Position numbers and translations under genes: made by a program
Origin: PALSA-612 sp963704335
Lineage (GTDB): Bacteria; Actinomycetota; Thermoleophilia; Gaiellales; Gaiellaceae
Direction of reading: 5' to 3'
Assembly (NCBI GenBank): GCA_963704335.1
Contig: OY969889.1
Location: 372,001-436,000 of the forward strand
Length of the DNA: 64,000 nt
The notes under the pieces: model-generated
Told to the model about the DNA's origin: nothing
What the model saw: the letters and a program-made list of their open reading frames with translations, nothing else
Databases searched by the model: none
Shown here: positions 49,146-57,757 of the stretch, piece by piece
Layout: each line of letters opens with the position of its first letter
Numbering within the stretch: position 1 is the first letter of the stretch

Positions 49146-49586
49146 GTGACCACAAACACCGACCGGCTGGCGCTACGCGCGACGCTGCACTGCCTGACGG
49201 GCTGCGGCATCGGCGAGGTGCTCGGCCTCGTCATCGCCACCGCGCTCGGCTGGGGAGACGTCGCGTCGATCGCCCTTGCGATCGCGCTCGCGTTCTTCTT
49301 CGGTTACGCGTTCACGTTCGTGCCGCTGATCCGCGGCGGCCTCGCCGTCGGGACAGCGGTCGGCATCGCGCTGGCGGCGGACACGATTTCGATCACCGTG
49401 ATGGAGATCGTCGACAATGCGATCATTCTCGCCGTGCCGGGAGCGATGGAGGCAGGGCTCGACTCGCTGCTCTTTTGGGGCTCGCTCGCCCTCGCGCTGG
49501 CCGTAGCCTTCTGCGCTGCGTACCCCGTCAACCGCTGGCTGATCGCGCGCGGCCGCGGCCACGCAATCGTCCATGGCCACCACTAA
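49146..49586 (+). CDS. DUF4396 membrane protein
   Basis: This 146-residue membrane protein has four helices, starting at GTG. The start LRATLHCLTGCGIGEVLGLV and the rest, with ALAFFFGYAFTFVPLIRGGL and a His-rich end (GHAIVHGHH), match DUF4396. The HCLTGC Cys/His pair is a feature of the family and may bind copper, which is inference. The last 14 nt overlap the next gene. Confidence 0.85.
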   Translation: MTTNTDRLALRATLHCLTGCGIGEVLGLVIATALGWGDVASIALAIALAFFFGYAFTFVPLIRGGLAVGTAVGIALAADTISITVMEIVDNAIILAVPGAMEAGLDSLLFWGSLALALAVAFCAAYPVNRWLIARGRGHAIVHGHH

Positions 49587-50589
49587 GGACGTCGTCGTCA
49601 TCGGGGGCGGGGTGATGGGCCTCGCGACTGCCTGGGCGCTCGCGCGTGCAGGACGCGACGTCACGGTGCTCGAGCAGTTCGAGGTCGGCCACCCGTTCGG
49701 CTCGAGCCACGGCGCGGCCCGAATCTTCCGCCTCGCCTACGACAATCCCGAATGGGTGGCGTTCGCGCAGGAGGCGCTCCCCCTCTGGCGTGAGCTCGAG
49801 AAGGAGTCGGGCGAGCAGTTGCTGTCGCTGACCGGGCTGCTCGACGCGCGGGACGACAGCGCGTCGCTGCGGGCGGCGCTCGACGAGCAGGCGGCCGAGT
49901 ACGAAGTCCTAGATCCGGATGAGACGGCGCGACGCTTCGGCATCACCGTCATGGGCGACGTGGTGCTCGAACTGCACGGTGGCACGGTGCGCGCCGATCG
50001 CTCGCTCACCGCGCTCCGCGCCCGCGTCGCCATCGAGGAAGACGTCCGCGTGCTCGAGTTGGCGGAGGACGGCGACGGCGTGCGCCTGGTGACGACCTCC
50101 GGCCCGGTCGAAGCTCGCCTGGCGGTGGTCGCCGCCGGTGCCTGGGCGACCCCGCTGCTCGCCGGAGCCGGCATCCAGCTCGAGACGTTCGTGACTCGCG
50201 AGACCGTCGCCTACTTCGATCTGCCGGGATCGGAGTCGAAGCCGTCTCTGATCGACTGGCACGCGGGCACGGGACGTCATGCCTACTCCCTGGCGAACGG
50301 CGAAGGAGCCCTCAAGGTCGGTCTCCACCACACCGGCACGAACGTCGCGCCGGGAGGGACGGGCGAGGCCGACGCACGGATCGTCGAGGCCATCTCCGAA
50401 TGGGTGGGAACGCGGTATCCGGCGGCGAACCCCGAGCCCACGGGCGCCGAGACCTGCCTCTACACCTCTATCGAGGACGACCGCTTCGTGATCGAGCGCC
50501 ACGGGCCGATCGTGGTCTGCTCCGCCTGCTCGGGTCACGGCTTCAAATTCGCGCCGGCCGTGGGAGCACGGGTCGCCGCGCTCGCCTGA
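49573..50589 (+). CDS. solA: FAD-dependent oxidoreductase, monomeric sarcosine oxidase/N-methyltryptophan oxidase type
   Basis: This 338-residue DAO-superfamily enzyme has the dinucleotide motif VVVIGGGVMGLATAWALARAG (5-25), GSSHGAARIFRLAY (the SxGxxR loop of MSOX/SolA) and the C-terminal SACSGHGFKFAPAVG. In MSOX a Cys in the SGHGFK region's predecessor holds FAD covalently, and here Cys residues (VCSACSGHG) are present at that place. It probably demethylates a secondary N-methyl amine, giving H2O2 and formaldehyde. It is shorter than the 370-390 residues of characterised enzymes. Confidence 0.85.
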   Translation: MATTKDVVVIGGGVMGLATAWALARAGRDVTVLEQFEVGHPFGSSHGAARIFRLAYDNPEWVAFAQEALPLWRELEKESGEQLLSLTGLLDARDDSASLRAALDEQAAEYEVLDPDETARRFGITVMGDVVLELHGGTVRADRSLTALRARVAIEEDVRVLELAEDGDGVRLVTTSGPVEARLAVVAAGAWATPLLAGAGIQLETFVTRETVAYFDLPGSESKPSLIDWHAGTGRHAYSLANGEGALKVGLHHTGTNVAPGGTGEADARIVEAISEWVGTRYPAANPEPTGAETCLYTSIEDDRFVIERHGPIVVCSACSGHGFKFAPAVGARVAALA

Positions 50590-50612
50590 TCGCGGGCCTA
50601 TCCTTCTAGGCC

Positions 50613-52448
50613 ATGAATCCGCGAGACATGAGCCTTCGCACCCGGTTCTTCCTGCTCGTCGCCCTGGGCTCGATCGTCACGGCCACCGCCGCGTACGTGC
50701 TCCACTTCCGCTTCCTCGACAACCTCGAGCGGCAGACGATCGACCTCCGCTTCTCGCTGCGCGGCGACCAGGCGCCGCCCAAGGACGTCGTCATCGTGAC
50801 GGTCGACGACATCACCTTCAGCGAACACCAGGAATGGCGCTGGCCATTCGACCGAAAGATCCACGCGGAGACGCTCGATCAAATTCGCAAGGGCAAAGCG
50901 AAGGTGGTCGCTTTCGACGTTCAGTTCAGCGAGCTCGGTTCGGCGGCCGGAGACAACGCGCTCGGTTACGCGTTCGTCCGTAACCGCGGTCAGACCGCCG
51001 TGGCGACCACCGAGGTCGAGGACGACGGCAGGCCGAATCTCTTCTTCGAGGAGGCGCTGCAGCAGCTCGGCGTGCGCGCGGGAAACGCGAACCTCCCGAC
51101 TGACCAGGACGGCATCATCCGCCGCTTCGGCCACACGATCGAAAGGCTGAAAGCCTTCGCGATCGTCGCGGCCGAGATCGCGATCGGCCGACCGATCACA
51201 CGCGAAGAGATGGGTAGCGACGAGCAGTGGATCGACTACGCCGGCTCGCCCGGAACCATCACGTCGTACTCCTACTCCCGCGTCCACGACGGGAAAGTGC
51301 CGCCGAACGTCTTCAAGGACAAGATCGTGGTGATCGGGGCGACGGCACCCTCGCTCCAGGACATCCACGCTACGCCGACGGGCCCTGTCATGTCGGGGCC
51401 CGAGATCCAGGCGAACGCCATCTCGACGGCGCTGGCCGGCTTTCCGCTGCGCAGCCTGTCGACGGGCTGGAACATCGTGCTCATCGTCGTCCTCGGGCTG
51501 CTCGTCCCGCTGGTCAGCCTCCGTGCCGGTCCGCTGGTCGCAGTTGCCGTCGGCATCGTCGGCTACGGCCTCTTCTCGCTGGGCACGCAGCTCGCCTTCG
51601 AGAACGGGCGCGTGTCGTCCTACGTCTATCCGACCGCTGCCCTCGCGATGGCGACCGTGGGCTCGGTCGGCGCGCACTACACGCTCGCAGCCTTCGAGCG
51701 CGAGCGCGTGCGCGATGTCTTCTCGCGCTTCGTGCCGGAGCAGGTCGTCGACCAGGTGCTGGCACAGGCAGACGCCGACCTCCGGCTGCACGGCAAAGAG
51801 CTGGTGACGACGGTCATGTTCTCCGACCTCCGAGGGTTCACGTCGAGCGCCGAGGACATGCCGGCCGAGAACGTGATCACGGTTCTCAACTACTACCTCC
51901 AGGAGATGAGCGAGGCCATCCTCCACCACGGCGGCACGCTCGTCTGCTACATGGGCGACGGCATCTACGCCATCTGGGGCGCGCCGCTGGAGCAGGAGGA
52001 TCACGCCGACCGCGCGCTCGCCGCCTCGCGCGAGATGCTGCTGGATCGGCTGCCGAAGTTCAACGCGTGGATGCGCGAGCAGGGCTACGGCGAGGGGTAC
52101 TTCATGGGCATCGGGCTCAACTCCGGGCCGGTCATGACCGGGAACGTCGGCCACGAGCGGCGAATGGACTACACGGCCGTCGGCGACGTCGTGAACACCG
52201 CCTCCCGCATCGAGGGCATGACGAAGGGCACGCCGTACTCGGTGCTGATCGCAGAGTCCACGATCGAGATGATGAGCGAGCGGCCGACGGATCTCGCCTA
52301 CTACGACGAGCTCGAGATCCGCGGGCGCATCGCGAAGCTGAAGCTCTGGGCGCTCGACATCCGCAAGCCTGACGATGCACCCGACCTCGCGGCCGCGCGC
52401 GCCAAGGGGGAGAAGGAGCAGGAGGAGAGCGCGGCGTCGGTCAGCTGA
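50613..52448 (+). CDS. CHASE2-domain adenylate/guanylate cyclase (class III)
   Basis: This 611-residue membrane signalling protein has an N-terminal helix (10-30), an extracytoplasmic CHASE2 sensor (about 35-270, DVVIVTVDDITFSEHQEWRW), three helices (285-360) and the cyclase domain (395-585). Metal-binding Asp405 (MFSDLRGFT) and Asp449 (YMGDGIYAIW), and the transition-state Asn528/Arg532 (VGDVVNTASRIEG), are all present. The canonical adenine-recognising Lys is replaced (Cys445 precedes YMGD), so nucleotide choice is open. It is coupled to the following hydrolase by a 4-nt overlap. Confidence 0.92.
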   Translation: MNPRDMSLRTRFFLLVALGSIVTATAAYVLHFRFLDNLERQTIDLRFSLRGDQAPPKDVVIVTVDDITFSEHQEWRWPFDRKIHAETLDQIRKGKAKVVAFDVQFSELGSAAGDNALGYAFVRNRGQTAVATTEVEDDGRPNLFFEEALQQLGVRAGNANLPTDQDGIIRRFGHTIERLKAFAIVAAEIAIGRPITREEMGSDEQWIDYAGSPGTITSYSYSRVHDGKVPPNVFKDKIVVIGATAPSLQDIHATPTGPVMSGPEIQANAISTALAGFPLRSLSTGWNIVLIVVLGLLVPLVSLRAGPLVAVAVGIVGYGLFSLGTQLAFENGRVSSYVYPTAALAMATVGSVGAHYTLAAFERERVRDVFSRFVPEQVVDQVLAQADADLRLHGKELVTTVMFSDLRGFTSSAEDMPAENVITVLNYYLQEMSEAILHHGGTLVCYMGDGIYAIWGAPLEQEDHADRALAASREMLLDRLPKFNAWMREQGYGEGYFMGIGLNSGPVMTGNVGHERRMDYTAVGDVVNTASRIEGMTKGTPYSVLIAESTIEMMSERPTDLAYYDELEIRGRIAKLKLWALDIRKPDDAPDLAAARAKGEKEQEESAASVS

Positions 52449-53338
52449 GATCCAGAGAGCTAAGCGTTCGAAACGGCGACGTTCTCCTCGCCGGCACGTT
52501 GTGGCTGCCAGCCGAGCCACCCAGCGCCGCGGTACTCATGCACCCCGGCTCAGGCCCGTCCGACCGAGACAACGACGTCTTCTTTCCTCCAATCCGCCGG
52601 CATCTCCTGGCTTCCGGATTCGCGGTCAGCTCATTCGACAAGCGCGGCGTGGGCGGTTCGTCGGGTCGCTGGCAGGAGGCGGGCATCGTCGAGCAGGCGA
52701 ACGATCTGCTCCTTTGCGCCGAGGCGCTGGCGTCGGATCTTCGTATCCCTGTTGGGGTCTTCGGACACAGCCAAGGCGGTTGGGTCGTGGTCGAGGCCGG
52801 TGGCCGTGGCTCCCCACTCGCCTTCGTCGTGTCGAGCTCCGGGCCAGGCGTCACACCCGCAGAACAGGAGCGCTATTCGCTCCTGATGTCTCTGACCAGG
52901 GCGGGCGTTGAGCACGCAGAGATCGACCGGGCACTGAAGCATCTCGACGAGGTCGTCGAGCTGGCGCGCAGCCGAGTGCCCTTCGAGGAAGTTCACAAGA
53001 GGATCCCCGAGAGCAGCTGGCCAAGCGCGTACGACTCCGACCAGCCGGGCCTCTGGGACTTCCTCGTCGACATCTGCGACTACGACCCGGCGCCGGCGCT
53101 GACGCGAATCCAGGCACCGGTGCTGGCGCTCTTCGGCGCGGGCGACACGATCGTTCCGGTCGACGAGAGCGTCGCTATCTTCCGGAAGGCCGTGCGCCCC
53201 GATCTGCTGACGGTGGCCGTCTTCCCCGGCGCAGACCATCGCGTCCAGGTCGGCGACCCGCCACGTCTGGCCGACGGCTATCTCGAGACGCTCTCGTCCT
53301 TCGTCACGGCAGCGTCAGCGCCTCGTTTGCACCGCTGA
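52445..53338 (+). CDS. Alpha/beta hydrolase (dienelactone-hydrolase/BAAT-like)
   Basis: The protein has 297 residues if it starts at the CTG of a CTGA overlap with the cyclase stop. The first strand (LSVRNGDVLLAGTLWLPA) is needed for the fold, and the only conventional start (TTG 52499) would remove it. Features are MHPGSGPSDRDN (oxyanion loop), FDKRGVGGSSGR, the nucleophile elbow FGHSQGGWVV, ALFGAGDTIVPV (Asp) and GADHRV (His), the complete triad. It is related to the gene at 58543. The substrate is unknown. Confidence 0.8.
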   Translation: MRSRELSVRNGDVLLAGTLWLPAEPPSAAVLMHPGSGPSDRDNDVFFPPIRRHLLASGFAVSSFDKRGVGGSSGRWQEAGIVEQANDLLLCAEALASDLRIPVGVFGHSQGGWVVVEAGGRGSPLAFVVSSSGPGVTPAEQERYSLLMSLTRAGVEHAEIDRALKHLDEVVELARSRVPFEEVHKRIPESSWPSAYDSDQPGLWDFLVDICDYDPAPALTRIQAPVLALFGAGDTIVPVDESVAIFRKAVRPDLLTVAVFPGADHRVQVGDPPRLADGYLETLSSFVTAASAPRLHR

Positions 53339-54221
53339 CGGACAAACCCGGTTCCGTTCCGCCCCCGATCACGTAGATCCGGCCGGCGACCGCTGCCACA
53401 CCGACGCCGTGTCGTGACGTCGGCAGATCGGCGAGGCGGCGCCAGCGCTTCGTCGCGACGTTGTAGCCGAACACCGAGCCGATGGTGCCCTGCGGCTCCT
53501 CGCCGCCCACCGAGACGACGAGCCCCTTCGCGAACGCCGCACCCGTGCCACCGCGGGGGTCAGGCACCGCGGCCAGCTTCGTCCAGCGCTTCGTGGCCGG
53601 AGAATACGACTCGAAGGCGCGGAGGTTCGTGTCGATCCCCGCCAGCCGCCCGGCCACCGCGTAGACCTTGCCGGCGGCAGCCGTCACCGCCAGGTGCTCG
53701 CGCGGCGTGGGTCCGGCGATCGACGCCCAGCGGCCCGTCTTCAGGTTCAGGGCGAACGCACGGCGCGCGAGCCCGTTCGGCCCCACCCCTCCCGCGACGT
53801 AGAGCTTGCCGCCCACGATCGCTGCCCCAGCCGCACCGCGGGCGCCGGGCATCGGCGCCAGAGCGCGCCAGCGGGCGCCGTCGAAGACGTACGCCGAGCG
53901 GAGCCTGACTCCAGGGCCGCCGTAGCCACCGACGACGTAGAGCTTTCCACCCGCCGACGCCGCTGCCGCGTGGTTCACGCCCACGGGCAGGTCCGGGAGC
54001 CGGCTCCAGCTGTCCGACGACGGGTCGTAGAGATCGACGTCGTCCGTGGACGACCCGTCGGCAAGGTAGCCGCCGACGACGGCAATGTCTCCGCGGAACG
54101 GCGCGGCAGCGACCTCGGTGCGCGGCACCGGCAGCGGCTCGTGCGACTCCCACACGGCTCCGCTGAGCGAGACGACGAGTGCGGCTAGCGAAGAAAGAAC
54201 TGCTGCCATGCCTCCCACCAC
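53304..54221 (-). CDS. Secreted Kelch-repeat protein
   Basis: This protein has 305 residues; the start is uncertain between GTG 54221 and ATG 54209. The N-terminal hydrophobic stretch (VLSSLAALVVSLSGAVW) is a signal or anchor. Six Kelch-type blades are seen by their GG pairs about every 48 residues: IAVVGGYLADGSSTDDVDLY, LYVVGGYGGP, LYVAGGVGP, VYAVAGRLAG, VVSVGGEEP and IYVIGGGTEP. It folds as a beta-propeller, probably a binding module. Both ends overlap neighbouring genes (35 nt with the hydrolase, 37 nt with the M55 gene). Confidence 0.87.
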   Translation of the reverse strand: MVGGMAAVLSSLAALVVSLSGAVWESHEPLPVPRTEVAAAPFRGDIAVVGGYLADGSSTDDVDLYDPSSDSWSRLPDLPVGVNHAAAASAGGKLYVVGGYGGPGVRLRSAYVFDGARWRALAPMPGARGAAGAAIVGGKLYVAGGVGPNGLARRAFALNLKTGRWASIAGPTPREHLAVTAAAGKVYAVAGRLAGIDTNLRAFESYSPATKRWTKLAAVPDPRGGTGAAFAKGLVVSVGGEEPQGTIGSVFGYNVATKRWRRLADLPTSRHGVGVAAVAGRIYVIGGGTEPGLSVSGANEALTLP

Positions 54222-54997
54222 GTGTCTGCGGTCGACGTAATGGTCCTCTCACCCGTGAGCACCACGCCCGGCTTCCGCGTGTACTCGTCGAGCGACGCCG
54301 TCCGCGTGAACTCCACCTCGATCGTGCACGGGCTGCCCGGGTCGTACGGCGCGACGGCGTTCAGATCCGAGAGCGCAGCCTTCGCTCCTGCCTCGATCAG
54401 CTCGCGGGCGCGCTGGGCCGGAAACTGGCGGGCGCTGAACTGCCCGAGGCCGCTCTTGACGGACACCGTCGTCAGTCCGTCGCCCAGCAACTCGCGCCCC
54501 TCACGACAGACCGCCTCGTCCCCGGTGATGAGGAGCACGGGACAGTTCCAGTGGCCGCACAGTGCCGCGTTGATCCCCGACTCCCCGACCAGCGTGCCGT
54601 TGAAAGACAGGTTCTGCCACGACTGACCGGAGACGGTGTGGTTCATGACCCCGTCTCGCGTGCCCGCGCGTGCATGCATGCCGACAAAGAGCGCGGCATC
54701 GCAGCCTTCTTCCAGGAACCCCGTGTACTCCGTCCACTCCTGCTGCACGACGAACTCACAGGCGGGGTCGAGCAAATCCGGGATCAGCGAGTTGAACGAC
54801 CAGCCCTTCCCCGCGCCGTGGCAGTCCATGACGACGATCTCCGTGGCACCGGCCGCCTTCGCGCCGCGAATGGCGGCGTTGATCTCTTCGGTGTAGAGAC
54901 GACGACCCTCCTCGTACATCGCGTCGCCGCCCGCCGTCTGCTCCCACTTGACGATGCCGGCGACGCCCTCCATGTCGCTGATGATGTGCACCTTCAT
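54185..54997 (-). CDS. dppA: M55-family D-aminopeptidase (DppA-like)
   Basis: This 270-residue zinc peptidase releases D-amino acids from peptides. Its key residues match Bacillus DppA: Asp8 and Glu10 in ISDMEGVAG, His60 in MDCHGAGKG, His108 in FVGMHARAGT and Glu139 in LVGESGINAAL. The length is typical. The ATG at 54997 overlaps the GrpB stop by 4 nt, so it is in the asparaginase-grpB-dppA run, a group hinting at peptide or amino-acid scavenging. Confidence 0.9.
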   Translation of the reverse strand: MKVHIISDMEGVAGIVKWEQTAGGDAMYEEGRRLYTEEINAAIRGAKAAGATEIVVMDCHGAGKGWSFNSLIPDLLDPACEFVVQQEWTEYTGFLEEGCDAALFVGMHARAGTRDGVMNHTVSGQSWQNLSFNGTLVGESGINAALCGHWNCPVLLITGDEAVCREGRELLGDGLTTVSVKSGLGQFSARQFPAQRARELIEAGAKAALSDLNAVAPYDPGSPCTIEVEFTRTASLDEYTRKPGVVLTGERTITSTADTWWEAWQQFFLR

Positions 54998-55579
54998 GAC
55001 TCTCCTTGCGTGGCTGCCTCTGCCCTGGACATGATCTCGGTGACGATCGCCGTCTTCGCGTCCGCGTACTGCTGCACGTACTTCCAGTCGCGGGCCGCCA
55101 GCTCCCGCTTCGCGGACGCGTACAGCTCTCGGTCGGCGTCGTACCCGCGGAGCCAGTCGCGAAACAGCACCATCCGGTGCGTCTCCTCGCAGCCGGCCGA
55201 GAAGACGTGGAGGTTGATGTTCGTGTTCGGCCCTTTGAAGACCCGGTGCTCGTACCACTCCGGCTCGCGAATCACGAGGACGTAGCCCGCCGCCTCGAGG
55301 TCCGGCAGATACGAAGGCTCGTCCGCCGAGTCGGGGACCTCGAGCACCAAGTCGATGATCGGCTTGGCGGGGAGGGTGGGCACGGATGTCGAGCCGACGT
55401 GCTCGAGCCGCACGACCCTGGCTCCGAGCACGTCGCGGAGTCGCGCCGCCTCGCGTTCGTACAGCTCCGGCCACGCCGGGTCGTAGTCGGCGATCTCGAT
55501 GCTTCGACTTCAGCTCAGGAGGCGGGCCGACCCACGACTTGGCCAGGCTCTCCTCGTACGCCGCGAAGTCTTCCGTCAC
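54994..55579 (-). pseudogene. GrpB/UPF0157-family nucleotidyltransferase-like protein, frameshifted
   Basis: From GTG 55579 the first 26 codons read MTEDFAAYEESLAKSWVGPP-PELKSK. An extra base at 55501 (C on the coding strand) then shifts the frame, and removing it gives IEIADYDPAWPELYEREAAR and the full GrpB domain (VVRLEHVGSTSVPTLPAKPI, EHVGSTSV being the nucleotidyltransferase-like motif). The repaired length is 194 residues. Without repair, translation could only restart at GTG 55431 and lose the first strand. The domain is otherwise perfect, favouring sequence error or a very recent mutation. Confidence 0.8.
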
Positions 55580-56442
55580 TCCACGACCACCTCTCCGACG
55601 ACTTCCCCTAGTGAATTCTCGAGCGGCAAAGTGCCGAGATCCTCTTCGAGGAAGCGTGCGAGCGCCGCGCGCAAAGGCCGGGCGTTGCCGTCCTCGGACT
55701 TGACGGCATAGCCGGTGCCGTCGGGCGATACGGCGCACAGCAGCCCCTCGGCGCCACCCTTCGCCACCCAGCCGGGCAGCCTGCGCATGACGTCCGTGTC
55801 GAGCGAGCCTTCGCCGCCTATGAGCTCGGGATGAGCGCGCATGGCGGCGAGGATGCGGTCGGCGCCGTCCCGCGCAGCGAACCCCGCGAACGAGGCGGCC
55901 ATGTGCTCGAGCGACAACGCGAACGTGACCACGCCGCAGCCGTCGACTGCGGTCGGGATCTCTGCGGTAGGCAGTCCGGCGGCTGCCACGATCTCCTCCA
56001 GCAACTCCTGCTCCAGCGGATGGTCGGGCAGCCGGTAGCCGCGGGTCGCCCAACCGCGCGCCTGGCAGAGGGCGAGAAAGCCCGCGTGCTTCCCGGAGCA
56101 GTTGTGGTGGATCGGGCCGGGCGGCCGCCCTTCCTGCTCGCCGCACTCGAGATCGTCCTCCGTGGCCGGAGCCTTGGCGAGCAGGCTGCGCACGGCCGCG
56201 AGTTGCGCGGGCTCGGCGCGGTGGGACGCGCACGCGATCGTGATTTCGGCATCTGTGAGATCGGGCCGCGCGCGGGCTAGCGGCAGCGCTTGAATGGGCT
56301 TGGCGCTCGATCGGAAGAGGCAGACAAGCTGCGGATCGCCGGCGGCTGCGACTAGCTCGCCGTCGCGGACGGCGACGGCGTGGACGCGGTGGCGCGCCTC
56401 GACGGTGCCTCCACGGCGGACGGATACGCTCAATGGCTCCAT
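55576..56442 (-). CDS. Asparaginase (Asparaginase_II, PF06089 type)
   Basis: This 288-residue protein starts at ATG 56442 (MEPLSVSVRRGG). FRSSAKPIQALPLARA (nucleophile region), ACASHRAEPAQLA, HHNCSGKHAGFLALC and VDGCGVVTFALSLEHMA are the signature blocks of the PF06089 thermolabile L-asparaginase family. Its start codon overlaps the start codon of the divergent MFS gene (shared CATG at 56440-56443), so no 5' leader is possible if both starts are right. The stop overlaps the grpB-like start by 4 nt. Confidence 0.9.
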   Translation of the reverse strand: MEPLSVSVRRGGTVEARHRVHAVAVRDGELVAAAGDPQLVCLFRSSAKPIQALPLARARPDLTDAEITIACASHRAEPAQLAAVRSLLAKAPATEDDLECGEQEGRPPGPIHHNCSGKHAGFLALCQARGWATRGYRLPDHPLEQELLEEIVAAAGLPTAEIPTAVDGCGVVTFALSLEHMAASFAGFAARDGADRILAAMRAHPELIGGEGSLDTDVMRRLPGWVAKGGAEGLLCAVSPDGTGYAVKSEDGNARPLRAALARFLEEDLGTLPLENSLGEVVGEVVVE

Positions 56443-57757
56443 GGCTTCCAGACTAAATCGCCTCTGGCCTCGCGGCGAACTGTGGCGGCAGGGCGACTTC
56501 CTCAAACTCTGGTCCGGGCAGACGATCAGCCAGGTCGGCTCGCAGGTTTCGGCCCTCGCGTTGCCGCTGGCCGCCGTGCTCGTGCTCGATGCTAGCGCGT
56601 TCGAGGTTGCCCTCCTGGGAACGGTCGAGTTCCTCCCCTTCCTGCTGTTCGCATTGCCTGCCGGCGTCTGGGTCGACCGCCTGCGACGGAAGCCGATCCT
56701 CGTCGTCACGGACCTGGGCCGCGGGTTGTTTCTCGCCTCTATCCCGGTCGCGTACCTCCTCGACGCCCTGACCATCTGGCAGCTGTACGTGGTCGGCTTT
56801 CTCGTCGGCATCTGCACGGTCTTCTTCGACGTCGCGTACCAGTCGTATCTGCCCTCTCTCGTTCGCAAGGACCAGCTCGTCGAGGGGAACTCGCTGCTCG
56901 AGGTGTCGCGCAACGCGGCGCAGATCGGCGGGCCTGGCATGGCCGGGCTGCTCGTGGCCGCCATCACGGCCCCGTACGCCATTCTGGTCGATGCAGTCAG
57001 CTTCCTGGGATCGGCAGCCCTGGTGGGCGCTATTCGCACCGAGGAAGAGCCAGTACCCGTCACCGAGAAGCCGAGCATGTGGCGCGAGCTGCGAGAAGGA
57101 ATCGAGTACCTCGTGCGTCATCGCTACTGGCGTCCCATCTCGATCACCACCGCGAGCTCGAACTTCTTCTGGACGCTGAGCGGGTCGGTGATCATCGTGT
57201 ATGCCGTGCGCGAGCTCGACCTGTCGCCGGCATTGATCGGGCTGACGTTCTCCCTGGGCAGCATCGGGGGGCTTCTCGGCGCGTTCATCGGCAGGCCCGT
57301 GTCGACGCGGTTCGGCGTCGGGCCTACGATCGTCGCCTCGGCCGTCTTGTTCGGCCCTGCATTGATGATGGTGCCGCTGGCACCACAGTCGTTTCCGATC
57401 CCGCTGCTCGTCGCGTCGTTCGTGGTCGCAGGGGCAGGGGCCGTGCTCTACAACATCAGCGCCATCAGCCTCATGCAGACGCTGACCCCCGAGCGGTTGC
57501 TGGGCCGGCTCAACGCCTCGCGGCGCTTCATCGTGTGGGGCACGATCCCGCTGGGCTCGCTCGTCGGAGGCGCCCTCGCCTCGGTGATCGGCCTGCACGC
57601 GACGTTGTGGGTGGGCGCGATCGGAGCATCCGTCTGCTTCATCCCCGTTGCGCTGTCCCCGCTCCGTCACATCCACGACATGCCAACCGAGTCCGAGCAG
57701 GATCCAGCCGTCCCTCTCGGCCCTCCAGGAACCGCGAGCGCCGCTGCCGATGCCTGA
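56441..57757 (+). CDS. MFS transporter (EntS/MFS_3-like)
   Basis: This 438-residue protein from ATG 56441 (MASRLNRLWPRGELWRQGDF) has 12 transmembrane helices. DFLKLWSGQTISQVGSQVSA, LPAGVWVDRLRRKPILVVTD and LLGRLNASRRFIVWGTIPLG are typical of the MFS_3 branch, related to but distinct from the gene at 45234. The substrate is unknown. It overlaps the glycosylase start by 8 nt. Confidence 0.87.
   Translation: MASRLNRLWPRGELWRQGDFLKLWSGQTISQVGSQVSALALPLAAVLVLDASAFEVALLGTVEFLPFLLFALPAGVWVDRLRRKPILVVTDLGRGLFLASIPVAYLLDALTIWQLYVVGFLVGICTVFFDVAYQSYLPSLVRKDQLVEGNSLLEVSRNAAQIGGPGMAGLLVAAITAPYAILVDAVSFLGSAALVGAIRTEEEPVPVTEKPSMWRELREGIEYLVRHRYWRPISITTASSNFFWTLSGSVIIVYAVRELDLSPALIGLTFSLGSIGGLLGAFIGRPVSTRFGVGPTIVASAVLFGPALMMVPLAPQSFPIPLLVASFVVAGAGAVLYNISAISLMQTLTPERLLGRLNASRRFIVWGTIPLGSLVGGALASVIGLHATLWVGAIGASVCFIPVALSPLRHIHDMPTESEQDPAVPLGPPGTASAAADA

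Noticed and set aside
50598..52520. 640-codon minus-strand frame opposite the CHASE2-cyclase
   Set aside because: The plus strand carries every conserved cyclase motif; the antisense product is low-complexity (His/Asp/Arg-rich) and not recognisable.
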